Assembly (NCBI RefSeq): GCF_007096885.1
Contig: NZ_VJNO01000038.1
Span: 1 to 64,000 of the forward strand
Origin: Streptomyces sp. 130
GTDB taxonomy: Bacteria > Actinomycetota > Actinomycetes > Streptomycetales > Streptomycetaceae
Reading direction: 5' to 3'
Length of the DNA stretch: 64,000 nt
A program made the translations under genes and the position numbers. The notes beneath the pieces were generated by a model. The model had not been told where the DNA came from. It saw only the letters and a program-made list of their open reading frames with translations, and made no database searches. Of this stretch, positions 17,004-26,600 are shown piece by piece (positions within the stretch are counted from its first letter, which is position 1; the number at the start of each line of letters is the position of its first letter).

Positions 17004-17765
17004 TCAGATCCCCACCTGGAAGCCGGCCGACCAGCCCTGTAGTTCCTGCATCATGCTGCCCCACGCGCCGGTGAGCAGGAGCAGCCCGGTCACGATCATC
17101 ATGCCGCCGCCGATGCGCATCACCCAGGCGTAGTGGCGCTTGACCCACCCGAACGCGCCGAGCGCCTTGCGGAAGGCGACGGCGGCGAGCACGAAGGGGA
17201 TGCCCAGGCCGAGGCAGTAGGCCACGGTCAGTACGGCGCCGCGTCCGGCGGTGCCCTGGTCCATCGCGAGGATGGACACCGAGCTGAGCGTGGGCCCCAG
17301 GCACGGGGTCCAGCCGATGCCGAAGAGGGCGCCGAGCAGCGGGGCGCCCACCAGGCCGGTCACCGGCTTCTTGTGGATACGGAATTCGCGCTGCGTCATC
17401 CACGGCATGAGGCCCATGAAGAAGACGCCCATGAGGACCATCAGCACGCCGAGCACCTTGGTGAGGGGCCCGCTGTTGGCCTGGAGGGTGTCGCCGAAGT
17501 AGCCGAAGAGGGCGCCGCCCGAGACGAAGACGGCGGTGAAGCCGACGACGAACAGCGAGGCTCCGGCGACCATCCGGCCGCGCCGGGCCTCGGCGAGGTC
17601 GGCGCCGCTGACCCCGGTGACGTAGCTGAGGTAGCCGGGGACGAGCGGCAGGACGCAGGGCGAGAAGAAGGAGACGAGCCCGCCGAGCAGCGCGATGGGC
17701 AGGGCGACCAGCAGGGCACCGTTCATGACGGTGTCGTTCTGCATGGCGGCGGCGAGGGTGCTCAC
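17004..17765 (-). CDS. ccdA: CcdA-type thiol-disulfide transmembrane protein
   Basis: 253 residues with six hydrophobic helices. The redox cysteines are in SPCVLPLVPGYLSY (helix 1) and GIGWTPCLGPTLSS (helix 4), as in CcdA/DsbD beta domain. It carries reducing equivalents from cytoplasmic thioredoxin to the extracellular thioredoxin-like ResA. GTG 17765 lies four bases after the resA stop, and resB follows after six bases. Confidence 0.92.
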   Translation of the reverse strand: MSTLAAAMQNDTVMNGALLVALPIALLGGLVSFFSPCVLPLVPGYLSYVTGVSGADLAEARRGRMVAGASLFVVGFTAVFVSGGALFGYFGDTLQANSGPLTKVLGVLMVLMGVFFMGLMPWMTQREFRIHKKPVTGLVGAPLLGALFGIGWTPCLGPTLSSVSILAMDQGTAGRGAVLTVAYCLGLGIPFVLAAVAFRKALGAFGWVKRHYAWVMRIGGGMMIVTGLLLLTGAWGSMMQELQGWSAGFQVGI

Positions 17766-17769
17766 CTGA

Positions 17770-18378
17770 TCACTTCTCCGCGATCAGCGGGTCGAGCATC
17801 TTGTGCAGATCGGTGTCGTCCATCGGGCCGACGAAGCGGGCGGCGAGCTTGCCGTTCCGGTCGATGACGACGGTCGACGGGATGGACTGGAGCCGGAAGG
17901 TGCCCTTGGGGAAGCGGAGCAGGAGCTTCCCGGTCCGGTCGTAGAAGCTGGGGTAGGGGGTCTGGTGGCTCTCTTCGAACTGCACGGCGTTGCTCTTGGA
18001 GTTGTCGCGGGTGTTGATGCCCACGAACTGCACGCCCTTGTCCTTGGTGGCCTCGGCGACCTTCTTGAAGTACTTCGCTTCGAGCCGGCAGGGGGCGCAC
18101 CACGAGCCCCAGACGTTCAGGACGATGATCTTGCCCTTGTAGTCGGCGAGGTCGAGCTGCTTGCCGTCCACGGTCTCGCCCGCGAGGTCCGGTGCGTCGA
18201 CGCGCTCGTCCTGGGGCGCGGTGGCGATTCCGCCGGTGCCCGTGACGAAGTTGGTGTCGCCGCCGCCGGTGGTCTTGTCGCCGGAGTCGCACGCGGTCAG
18301 CGTCAGTGCGAGCGCGGCGGCCGCCAGGGGGGCGGCGAGCAGCGTGAAGCGGCGTCGGGGTGCGCGGCCATGGCTCAT
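17770..18378 (-). CDS. resA: ResA/TlpA-type thioredoxin lipoprotein for cytochrome c maturation
   Basis: 202 residues from ATG 18378. A lipoprotein signal (LAAAALALTLTAC) is followed by a thioredoxin fold with WGSWCAPCRLE (CxxC active site) and a cis-Pro in SIPSTVVIDRNG. The anchored protein reduces the CXXCH disulfide of apocytochrome c. The frame is open back to 18582 without a better start. It heads resA-ccdA-resB-ccsB, whose order and spacing indicate one transcript. Confidence 0.92.
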   Translation of the reverse strand: MSHGRAPRRRFTLLAAPLAAAALALTLTACDSGDKTTGGGDTNFVTGTGGIATAPQDERVDAPDLAGETVDGKQLDLADYKGKIIVLNVWGSWCAPCRLEAKYFKKVAEATKDKGVQFVGINTRDNSKSNAVQFEESHQTPYPSFYDRTGKLLLRFPKGTFRLQSIPSTVVIDRNGKLAARFVGPMDDTDLHKMLDPLIAEK

Positions 18379-18445
18379 GTGAAAAGTTTCGCATGGCCGT
18401 TCCGGGGATCTTGGGCACCCCCCTCGGTGCCCGTAAAGCCCGTTG

Positions 18446-19717
18446 TCAGGCTCGTTTAAAGAAGGCGTTCCAGCCTCCCGCGGGTGCTTCGCCGACCTGG
18501 AGTGTACGGAGCTTGGCGAGGACCGCCGGGTCCTGGGCGTCGAGCCAGTCGACGAACTGCCGGAAGGAGACGAGGCGCACATCCGGTTTCCCGGCGATGT
18601 GCTTGAGGGTTTCCTCGACGGCGTCCATATAGATGCCGCCGTTCCACTCCTCGAAGTGGTTTCCGATGTAGAAGGGCGCGCGGTTCGTCTCGTAGGCGCG
18701 TTTGAATCCGCTGAGGTAGGACTGTGTGGCTTGTTCGCGCCAGCCGGGATAGCGGGAGGTCATTCCCTTGGTGGAGTTGTGCGACTGGTTGGCGAGGATG
18801 TTGTAGTCCATGGAGAGGACTTCGAAGGTGTGCCCGGGGAAGGGGATGCCCTGGAGCGGGAGGTCCCAGACGCCCTGGCGTTTGACGGGCCAGACCTGGG
18901 TGCCGCCGGGCGAGCTGGCGTCGTAGCGCCAGCCGAGCTTCCTGGCGGTGGGCAGCAGGTTGTCCTGGCCGAGGAGGCAGGGGGTCCGGCCGCCGACGAG
19001 TTCCTTGCGGTAATCGAAGGGGAGCGATTCCTCGCCGTCCCAGCCGGTGTTGGTGCGCCATTGGGTGACGAAGGAGATCGCCTGGTCGATTTCGCTCTGC
19101 CACTGGGCGGGGGTCCAGCGGGCGACCGATCCGGAGCCGGCGCAGAAATGCCCGTTGAAGTGGGTGCCGATCTCGTGGCCGTCGAGCCATGCCTGCCGGA
19201 CGTTCTTCAGCGTTTCCTTGAGGTGGCCGTCGGTGAGATAGCCGATGTCGGAGGCGCCGACGGGGTTGTTCGGCGGGCGGTAGAGCGTTTTCTTCGATTC
19301 CGGCAGGAGATAGAGGCCGGAGAGGAAGAAAGTCATCGACGCGTCGTGTTCCCGGGCGAGTTCCAGAAAGCGCGGGAAGAGCCCGTTGCCGACTTCGCCG
19401 GCCCCGTCCCAGGAAAAGATCACGAACTGCGGCGGCTTCTGCCCGGGTTCCAGGGGCACGGGTGCCTGCGGCTGCTTGGGCTGCTTCCCGGTATAGGCGG
19501 TGGAACCGTCGCCGATGGCGCGGACGTTCTTCTTGTTCCCGGTGCCCTTCGAGGTTCCGCCGGCCGCCTTCTGTCCGGTCGCGCCCTGGTCCGGGCCCGG
19601 GCTTCCGTCTCCGGTGCCTGGGCCGGAGGAGCCGGTGGTGCCGCACCCCGCCATTCCGGCGGCGGCCGCGGCACCGAGACCGGCTCCGAGCAATCCCCTT
19701 CGGCTGATCTCACGCAT
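18446..19717 (-). CDS. Exported lipoprotein with NodB-like polysaccharide deacetylase fold
   Basis: 423 residues from ATG 19717, preceded by a GGGAAG ribosome site. The N-terminus REISRRGLLGAGLGAAAAAG resembles a Tat signal and ends in a lipobox (MAGC). A Gly/Ser/Thr/Lys linker reaches about residue 80. The rest looks like a NodB domain: FVIFSWDGAGEVGNG (the usual first TFDDG motif, here SWDG), EIGTHFNGHFC (the H-x-x-x-H motif), and a C-terminal FYIGNHFEEW. The altered Asp motif means activity on a polysaccharide is uncertain. It lies upstream of resA on the same strand (67-base gap). Confidence 0.75.
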   Translation of the reverse strand: MREISRRGLLGAGLGAAAAAGMAGCGTTGSSGPGTGDGSPGPDQGATGQKAAGGTSKGTGNKKNVRAIGDGSTAYTGKQPKQPQAPVPLEPGQKPPQFVIFSWDGAGEVGNGLFPRFLELAREHDASMTFFLSGLYLLPESKKTLYRPPNNPVGASDIGYLTDGHLKETLKNVRQAWLDGHEIGTHFNGHFCAGSGSVARWTPAQWQSEIDQAISFVTQWRTNTGWDGEESLPFDYRKELVGGRTPCLLGQDNLLPTARKLGWRYDASSPGGTQVWPVKRQGVWDLPLQGIPFPGHTFEVLSMDYNILANQSHNSTKGMTSRYPGWREQATQSYLSGFKRAYETNRAPFYIGNHFEEWNGGIYMDAVEETLKHIAGKPDVRLVSFRQFVDWLDAQDPAVLAKLRTLQVGEAPAGGWNAFFKRA

Positions 19718-19879
19718 GCGGCTTCCCATCTGCGGTCGTTTTGCCTTAAGTACATACAAACTGGCAAACGCTTAGATGGGAGGAGCCACACGGGGGTTCC
19801 CCCGGATAGCACAAAATTCTTTACGAAACCAGACCCGACGATGATCGAACGTAAGTGCTGATTTCGACCCGCAGGGCCG

Positions 19880-20569
19880 CTACGCCCCGAACCCCTTCGA
19901 CGCGCCCTTCACCGGCTTGGCGCCGGCCCGCAGATGCGCGGGGACCAGATCGCGGGCCGGCTCCGAGTAACCGACCGAGACGATCTTGTCGCCCCGGTAC
20001 GTGAAGCTGGTCAGCGAGGCGAGGGTGCACTGCCGCTTGCGCGGGTCGTGCCAGAGCCGGCGCCGCTCCACGAAGCTGCGGACGATCCAGATCGGGAGCT
20101 GGTGGCTGACGCAGACCGCCTCGTGGCCCCGCGCCGCGTCCTTCGCCGCGTCGAGCGCGCCCATCATGCGGACGACCTGCTCGATGTACGGCTCACCCCA
20201 GGACGGGCGGAACGGGTTCGTCAGGTGCTTCCAGTTGTCCGGCTTGCGCAGCGCGCCGTCGCCGACGCCGAAGGTCTTGCCCTCGAAGACGTTGGCGGCC
20301 TCGATGAGCCGTTCGTCCGTGGCGAGGTCCAGGCCGTGCGCCTTGGCGATCGGGGTCGCGGTCTCCTGGGCGCGCTCCAGCGGGGAGGCGACGGCGTACG
20401 TGATGTCGCGCTTCTCCAGGTGCTCGGCGACCCGGTCGGCCATCCGCCGGCCCAGCTCCGAGAGGTGGTACCCGGCCCGGCGCCCGTACAGCACGCCCTC
20501 CGGGTTGTGCACCTCGCCGTGGCGCATCAGGTGGACCACGGTGATGTCGTCGGGGTTCTTCTCGCTCAT
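19880..20569 (-). CDS. Histidine phosphatase family protein (phosphoglycerate mutase-like)
   Basis: 229 residues. The phosphohistidine motif is LMRHGEVHNPEGVLYGR (RHG), the second half has CVSHQLPIW with the second catalytic His, and ASPLERAQETA is the phosphate-pocket block. ATG 20569 overlaps the hemL stop as ATGA, so it is translationally coupled to hemL. Substrate is unknown. The pairing with hemL recurs, to my recollection, in Streptomyces, but no direct heme role is established. Confidence 0.88.
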   Translation of the reverse strand: MSEKNPDDITVVHLMRHGEVHNPEGVLYGRRAGYHLSELGRRMADRVAEHLEKRDITYAVASPLERAQETATPIAKAHGLDLATDERLIEAANVFEGKTFGVGDGALRKPDNWKHLTNPFRPSWGEPYIEQVVRMMGALDAAKDAARGHEAVCVSHQLPIWIVRSFVERRRLWHDPRKRQCTLASLTSFTYRGDKIVSVGYSEPARDLVPAHLRAGAKPVKGASKGFGA

Positions 20570-21882
20570 GCGGTGGCCTCCGAGGCGGCGCGGGCGGCGG
20601 CGGGCAGGGCGGCGGCGATGCGCTCGACGGCCTGCGCGTCGTGCGCGGTGGACACGAACCACGACTCGAACGCGGACGGCGGGAGGTAGACGCCCTGCGC
20701 CAGCATCGAGTGGAAGAACGGGGTGAAGCGGAAGGCCTCCTGCCGCTTGGCGTCCTCGTAGTCGCGGACGGGCCCGTCGGTGAAGAAGACCGAGAACATG
20801 TTGCTCGCCGCCTGGACGGTGTGCGCGACGCCCTCCTTGTCCAGGGCGGCACTCACCAGGCCCCGGATCTCCGCGGAGACCGCGTTCACCTTCGCGTACG
20901 CGGCGTCGTCAAGCAGTCGCAGCTGCGCGAGCCCGGCGGCGGTGGCGACCGGGTTCCCGGACAGCGTGCCCGCCTGGTAGACCGGGCCGGCCGGGGCCAG
21001 GTGCGCCATCACGTCCGCGCGCCCGCCGAACGCCGCGGCCGGGAAGCCGCCGCCCATGACCTTGCCGAAGGTCATCAGGTCCGGCCGGACCCCGTCGACG
21101 CCGTACCAGCCGGCCTTCGACGTACGGAAACCGGTCATCACCTCGTCCGAGATGTACAGCGCACCGTTGGCGGCGCACAGCTCCTTGAGCCCCGCGTTGA
21201 ACCCGTCCAGCGGCGGGACGACGCCCATGTTGCCCGGCGACGCCTCGGTGATCACGCACGCGATCTCGCCGGGGTGCGCGGCGAACGCGGCGCGCACGGC
21301 CTCCAGGTCGTTGTACGGCAGCACGATGGTGTCGCCCGCCTGCGCGCCGGTGACCCCGGGGGTGTCCGGCAGCCCGAAGGTCGCGACGCCGGACCCGGCC
21401 GACGCGAGCAGGGCGTCCACGTGGCCGTGGTAGCAGCCGGCGAACTTCACGACCTTGGCCCGGCCGGTGAACCCGCGGGCGAGGCGGATCGCGGACATCG
21501 TCGCCTCGGTCCCCGACGACACCAGCCGCACCTGCTCGACCGGCTCGACGCGCGCGACGATCTCCTCGGCGAGCGCGACCTCGCCCTCACCGGGCGTACC
21601 GAACGAGGTGCCGCGGGCGACGGCCTCCTGGACCGCGGCGATCACCTCGGGGTGGGAATGGCCGAGGATCATCGGCCCCCACGAGCACACGAGGTCGACG
21701 TACTCGCGCCCGTCGGCGTCGGTCAGGTACGGACCGGTACCGGACACCATGAAACGGGGCGTACCGCCCACGGCCCGGAAGGCTCGGACAGGAGAGTTCA
21801 CGCCGCCGGGCGTCACGAGGGACGCGCGGTCGAAAAGCGTCTGCGAAACTGGGGCGTCATAGGGAAAGCTCACACATGCCAT
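20566..21882 (-). CDS. hemL: Glutamate-1-semialdehyde 2,1-aminomutase
   Basis: PLP enzyme making 5-aminolevulinate in the C5 heme pathway. The PLP Lys lies in MTFGKVMGGGFPAAAFGGR. Further motifs are SLVTPGGVNSPVRAF, VRLVSSGTEATMSAIRLARG and YHGHVDALLASAGSGVAT. ATG 21882 gives 438 residues; the GTG at 21873 is an alternative because neither has a strong ribosome site. The other C5 genes (hemA, hemC, hemD, hemB) lie 28 kb to the right. It is coupled to the histidine phosphatase downstream. Confidence 0.95.
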   Translation of the reverse strand: MACVSFPYDAPVSQTLFDRASLVTPGGVNSPVRAFRAVGGTPRFMVSGTGPYLTDADGREYVDLVCSWGPMILGHSHPEVIAAVQEAVARGTSFGTPGEGEVALAEEIVARVEPVEQVRLVSSGTEATMSAIRLARGFTGRAKVVKFAGCYHGHVDALLASAGSGVATFGLPDTPGVTGAQAGDTIVLPYNDLEAVRAAFAAHPGEIACVITEASPGNMGVVPPLDGFNAGLKELCAANGALYISDEVMTGFRTSKAGWYGVDGVRPDLMTFGKVMGGGFPAAAFGGRADVMAHLAPAGPVYQAGTLSGNPVATAAGLAQLRLLDDAAYAKVNAVSAEIRGLVSAALDKEGVAHTVQAASNMFSVFFTDGPVRDYEDAKRQEAFRFTPFFHSMLAQGVYLPPSAFESWFVSTAHDAQAVERIAAALPAAARAASEATA

Positions 21883-22177
21883 GGTGTCAGAGCCACGGAC
21901 GGTCTTTGCGGACAGGTGTTTCACCGCACGCCCGTGGGGGAGGTCACTGACACGATGATCGGGTCGCACGGCGGGGGCCGTGCCTCCCAGTGAGCAGTCG
22001 GGTGGATGAGATATGCATCGCGGTGGCGGAGTGGGCGAAGGGACGGACGGCCCGGGGCCCGAGCCTGCCCGGCGCGGCCGGCACCGGCGGCGCGAGACCG
22101 AGCACACGCAGGGCATACAGGCGGGTGAGGCGCGGACGGGCGGCGGAGCCGGGAGCGGGAGTGGTGGCCGGGTGGGG

Positions 22178-22609
22178 GTGACCTACAAGTATTTCGGTGC
22201 TCCCGACGGAGCCACCGCGGCACGCGTGCCCATCTCCATGCGCCCCGAGGAGCTCGGCGGCGACGAGCTCGGCATGGGCGGCATGTTCACCAAGATCAAG
22301 CCGGAGACCGTGGCCGCGATGGTCCTCACCGGCATCCAGGGCATACCTCTGCACCGGGTCCCCCCGCTGGAACTGGTCGTCCTGCACCCCGACTACGCGG
22401 TGGTCAAGCTCCCCATGACCGTGGTCGACCCGCTGCGCGGCGTCGGCGAGGAGTCGGTGGGCGCCGCCGCCTTCATCTGGTCCACGGTCCCGGACCGCGG
22501 CGGCCCGAGCGACGCGTTCAACGTCTACCAGCTGCTCCACGAGTGGCAGGACTTCAGCCACCGCCTGCACGACGCCGGCCACCAGGCGTACTGCCTGGTC
22601 TGGCCGTGA
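22178..22609 (+). CDS. Conserved-looking protein of unknown function, 143 residues
   Basis: From GTG 22178 the protein reads VTYKYFGAPDGATAARV and stays soluble, with no signal or helix. It ends in FNVYQLLHEWQDFSHRLHDAG. Codon use is typical, and a longer frame from 22013 is Gly/Arg-rich and looks non-coding. I do not recognise a domain. It is divergent from hemL across 295 bases that should hold both promoters, and precedes the TrmB/LuxR-type regulator by 81 bases. Confidence 0.75.
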   Translation: MTYKYFGAPDGATAARVPISMRPEELGGDELGMGGMFTKIKPETVAAMVLTGIQGIPLHRVPPLELVVLHPDYAVVKLPMTVVDPLRGVGEESVGAAAFIWSTVPDRGGPSDAFNVYQLLHEWQDFSHRLHDAGHQAYCLVWP

Positions 22610-22690
22610 CGGGACAGCCGCGAAGACGGCCTGCGACACTGCTGACCCGCCGGTTCGACACGTGTAAGCAGCGCAGAAGTGGGGGCCGCC

Positions 22691-23638
22691 ATGGGCCTGG
22701 AGGATCTCGGCCTGGCCGTCGATGAGGCCGCCGTCTACCAGGCGCTGATCGCGCTGCCCTCGTCCGCCCGCCCGGAGCTGGCCCGCGCGGCCGGGGTGAG
22801 CGAGGAGCGGACGGAGGAGGTGCTGCTGGCCCTGGTGGGCCGGGGGCTGGTCCTGCGCGTCTCCGACGGGCGGCGCTATGCCGCGGCCCCGCCCGCCGTC
22901 GCCCTCGGGGCCGAGCTCGCCGCCCGGCGCGAACGCCTCCAGCGCGCCGAGCTGACCGTGGCGCGGCTCGCGGAGACGTACCGGACGACGACAGCCGACC
23001 GGGCCCAGCGCGACCTCGTGGAGATCGTCGAGGGCACCGAGGCGATCCGTACCCGCTACCTCCAGCTCCAGCTCTCGGCACGCAGGACCATCGACATCTT
23101 CTCGGCGGGCACTCCTCAGGCGGTCACCCCGGCGGACAGCGCGGAGGTGACGGCGATCTCCCGGCGGGTGCGGGTGCGGGCCGTCGTGGACCAGGGGTTC
23201 CTGAGCGAGCCGGGCGCGTCGGACGAGGTCGCCCAGTCCCTCGCCGACGGGGTCGAGGTGCGGACGGTCACCGAGGTCCCCTACAAGCTGATCCTGTGCG
23301 ACGGCGCCGTGGCCATGCTGCCGCTGCACGGGCGCGCGGCGGACGTGGACCCGGCGGTGGTCCTGCGCGGCGGCCTGGCGCATGTGGCGCGGGAGCTGTT
23401 CGAGCAGGTGTGGCAGCGTTCCCGGCCCTACCAGGAGCAGCCGCACGCCGACATCGACACGGTCGACGCCCACATCCTGCGGCTCCTGCTCGCCGGTCTC
23501 ACGGACACGGCGGTGGCCGGCCAGGTACGCCTGTCGGTCCGCACCGTGCAGCGCAGGCTCCAGGCGCTCATGGCCCGGGCCGACGCGACGACGCGCCTCC
23601 AGCTCGGCTGGTACGCGAGGGACCGGGGCTGGGTGTGA
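22691..23638 (+). CDS. TrmB-type N-terminal / LuxR-type C-terminal transcriptional regulator
   Basis: 315 residues. The first 70 form a winged helix of TrmB type (LGLAVDEAAVYQALIALP, then AGVSEERTEEVLLALVGRGL). A middle region resembles the sugar-binding/PLD-like part. The last 65 residues are a LuxR/GerE helix-turn-helix (ILRLLLAGLTDTAVAGQVRL followed by SVRTVQRRLQALM). This combination is a common Streptomyces family. The gene converges on the giant subtilase across a shared terminator, which suggests linkage but not proof of control. ATG 22691 is preferred over the GTG at 22679. Confidence 0.82.
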   Translation: MGLEDLGLAVDEAAVYQALIALPSSARPELARAAGVSEERTEEVLLALVGRGLVLRVSDGRRYAAAPPAVALGAELAARRERLQRAELTVARLAETYRTTTADRAQRDLVEIVEGTEAIRTRYLQLQLSARRTIDIFSAGTPQAVTPADSAEVTAISRRVRVRAVVDQGFLSEPGASDEVAQSLADGVEVRTVTEVPYKLILCDGAVAMLPLHGRAADVDPAVVLRGGLAHVARELFEQVWQRSRPYQEQPHADIDTVDAHILRLLLAGLTDTAVAGQVRLSVRTVQRRLQALMARADATTRLQLGWYARDRGWV

Positions 23639-23683
23639 CGGGGGCGGGGGCCGCCCGGTGTGCCGGACCGCCCCCGCCCCCGT
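23638..23683. terminator. Bidirectional terminator between regulator and subtilase
   Basis: A perfect 13-base inverted repeat, ACGGGGGCGGGGG at 23638-23650 with its complement at 23671-23683, occupies the convergent spacer between the stop codons of the two genes. Confidence 0.8.
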
Positions 23684-23697
23684 GTCCCCCGTCCGGT

Positions 23698-26600
23698 TCA
23701 GCGCAGCGTGACCGCCCGGACGACGTCCTGCCGGACCGAGAGGCCGCGGGGCGCCGTGGCGGCGGCGCGCAGCGAGAGCGCGGTGGCGTCGCGCGGGGTG
23801 CGGAGGTCCGCCGTCCAGCGGCCGTCGCCGGTGCGCTTCAGCTCGGCGTCGCTCCAGGTCGCCCCGTCGTCGTAGGAGACCTGGAGGGTGGCCGTGCGCG
23901 CCGTCACGTCACCGGGGAACGTGGCCGCGCTCAGGCCGAGCGCGAGGCGCTTGCCCGCCCGGGCCGTGCCCTGGAGGTCCGTGTCGACGTCGTAGCCGAG
24001 GTTCAGCAGCGGCAGGTCCGCGCGGCCGGGCCCGTCGGCGGACAGCGGCGCGTAGTCGAAGCCCCAGGTGGTCTCCGTGCGGACCGAGGTGGTCCAGGGC
24101 GCGGCGGGGCGTTCACCGGTCACCGTCAGCTCGTAGGAGCCCGCCGCCAGGTTCGACGCGCGGCCGGACCGGGAGTTGGACGCCGCCACCTGGACGCCGT
24201 CGCGGGTCAGCCGGGAGCGGGCCGTGCCGCCGAAGCCGGTGTGGCCGTCACCGCCGCCCGACAGGACCGGGATGTTCCAGTTCAGCAGGGTGCGGTTCTG
24301 GTAGACGCCGAAGTCCTTGCCGGCGCGCGGGGCCTGGACCGGCTTGAACCACGCTCCGTCGTACGGCTTCCCGGCGGAGTAGGACGCGGCGTAGCCGCTC
24401 TCGCGGTAGCCGGCGGCCGGGCCCAGGCCCTCGTGCTGCTCCCACCAGGTGCCGAGGGCCTGTGTCCCCGGGGTGACGTACTCGGTGACGGTGCGTCCGT
24501 AGCGCTCGTAGCTGTCGCCGCCGAGGGCCGGGCCCCAGGCCGGCACGAAGTAGCGCCCGCCGAAGCCGGGCGTGCCGGCCGGCGCGTAGAAGCTGTTGTC
24601 CACGCGGGCGAGCTCGTGGTCGTGCGGCCGGTAGACCATGGCCTTCGTGGAAAGGCCGCCCTGGAACTTCTGCACCATGTCGTAGGTGTAGTCCGGGAAC
24701 TGCCGCTGAGTGGTCTTCAGCTTCTTCCGGCCGGTGCGGGCCTCGGCGATGAGCGTGGCCCCCGGTGTGCGCTCCACCGTGGCGACCGTGACGTCACCGC
24801 CTCCGGTGTAGGACTGGTACAGCCTGCCCGGCGCGTCGTTGACGATCAGCAGCATCGCGGCGCCCGCGTCGGCGGCGGCCTGCGCCCGCGCGTTCGCCGT
24901 GACCGCGTCGCTCCGTTCGATGACGACGGCCTTGCCGCGCGCGTCGAGCCCCGCGTAGTCGGCGGCGGCGCCCTGTCCCGCGTACACCAGGGGCAGGTTG
25001 CGCGTCCCGTCGTGGTAGGCGGTGTCCGACTGGGCGAGCAGGGCGATGTCCGGGCCGCCGCCCGTGCGGGCGTCGAGCGTCTTCTGCCGCATCCGCCAGT
25101 GCAGGAACCCGTCCAGCGAACCGTCGGCGGGCTTCGGCGTGGGCGTCAGGTAGACCGAGTCGTAGGCGACCGGCAGCTGCATGGAGCTGGACCAGTCGTG
25201 GTCGGCGGCCCCGGGGTAGTCGCGGGCCAGGCCGAAGACCGCCGAGACCGTCTCGCTCTCCCGCTGCGGCACCGCGTACGCCTTGCGGGCCTCGCTCGCG
25301 TCGAGGGTGACGGCCGCGCCCGGGTGGTCCGGGCCGAGCGACACCTCGGGCGCGAGCAGGAACGCCGTGCCGAGCGAGTCGGGGCCGTCGCCGGGGACGT
25401 CCATGTACGACGAGGCCGTGTAGCGGCCCGGCGGCAGGCGCAGCGTCCGCTCGCCGTCGACGTCGAAGTACTCGGGTGTGGTGGAGGTCGGGTCGTAGAG
25501 GACGACCGAGTCCGAGGCGGGCTTGCCGTCGCGGTCCCGCACCTTGATGGTGAAGTCGTACATCTCCCGCTCCTTGAACAGAGCGAACCCGGTGTGGGCG
25601 ACCACGGCGCCGGTGGCGGCGTCGGTGGCGGCGACCTGGCCGGAGTACGTGGTGCCCGCGGGGACCTTCGACGGGTCGAGGGTCAGCGTGACGTCGGCGG
25701 TGGAGCCGGCGGGGAGCCGGAGCCGCGACGCCGACAGCGTGTAGGCGTCCTCGTCGGTGCCGGTGGTGAGGTCGAGCGTGACGTCCCGGTCGCCGTCGTT
25801 GCGGTAGGTGATCGTGCGGACGGTCGGCTTCGCGTCGGCGTTCGGCCAGTTGTACGCGGCGGCCTCGACCGAGCCCGTCGCCTCGGTCACCGAGTCCAGG
25901 GCGGCGGCCGTGTCGATCCGGCCGGTGCCCACCTCGTAGGGGCTCTCCGCGGTCCGCTCGGAGGTCGTCATCAGCGCGGCCTTGACGCGCTCGCCGCTCC
26001 AGTCGGGGTGGCGCTGCTTGAGGATCGCGGCGGCGCCGGAGACGAGCGGGGTGGCCATCGACGTACCGCTCATCGTCCGGTAGAGCCCGCCGGTCCAGCC
26101 CGGCACGGACTGCGAGGCGGCGGCCGTGACGTCCACGCCCGGCGCCGACACGTCCGGCTTCAGGCGGTGGCTGCCGTCCAGCGGGCCCTGGCTGGAGAAC
26201 GCGGCCCGCTCGTCGTGCCCGTCGACGGCTCCGACCGTCAGCGCGGCGGACGCGGCGCCCGGGGCACCGATGCTGCCCGGGTCGTAGGCGTTGCCCGCGG
26301 CGATCACGTAGAGCGGGCCGCCGTCCGCCGAGAGGGCGTCCACGGCCAGCGACATCGGGTCGTCCCCGTCGGACGGCTCGGGCGAGCCCAGGCTCATCGA
26401 GACGATGTCCGCGCCCTGGGCCTTCGCCCACTCCATGCCCGCGATCGTGTCGGAGTCGGCGCCGGTGCCCGCGTCGGCGAGGACCTTGCCGACCAGCAGC
26501 CGGGCGCCGGGCGCCGCGCCCTTCTCCGTGCCGCCGGACGCGGCGCCGGTGCCCGCGATGGTGGACGCGACATGGGTGCCGTGCCCGTTGCCGTCGTCCA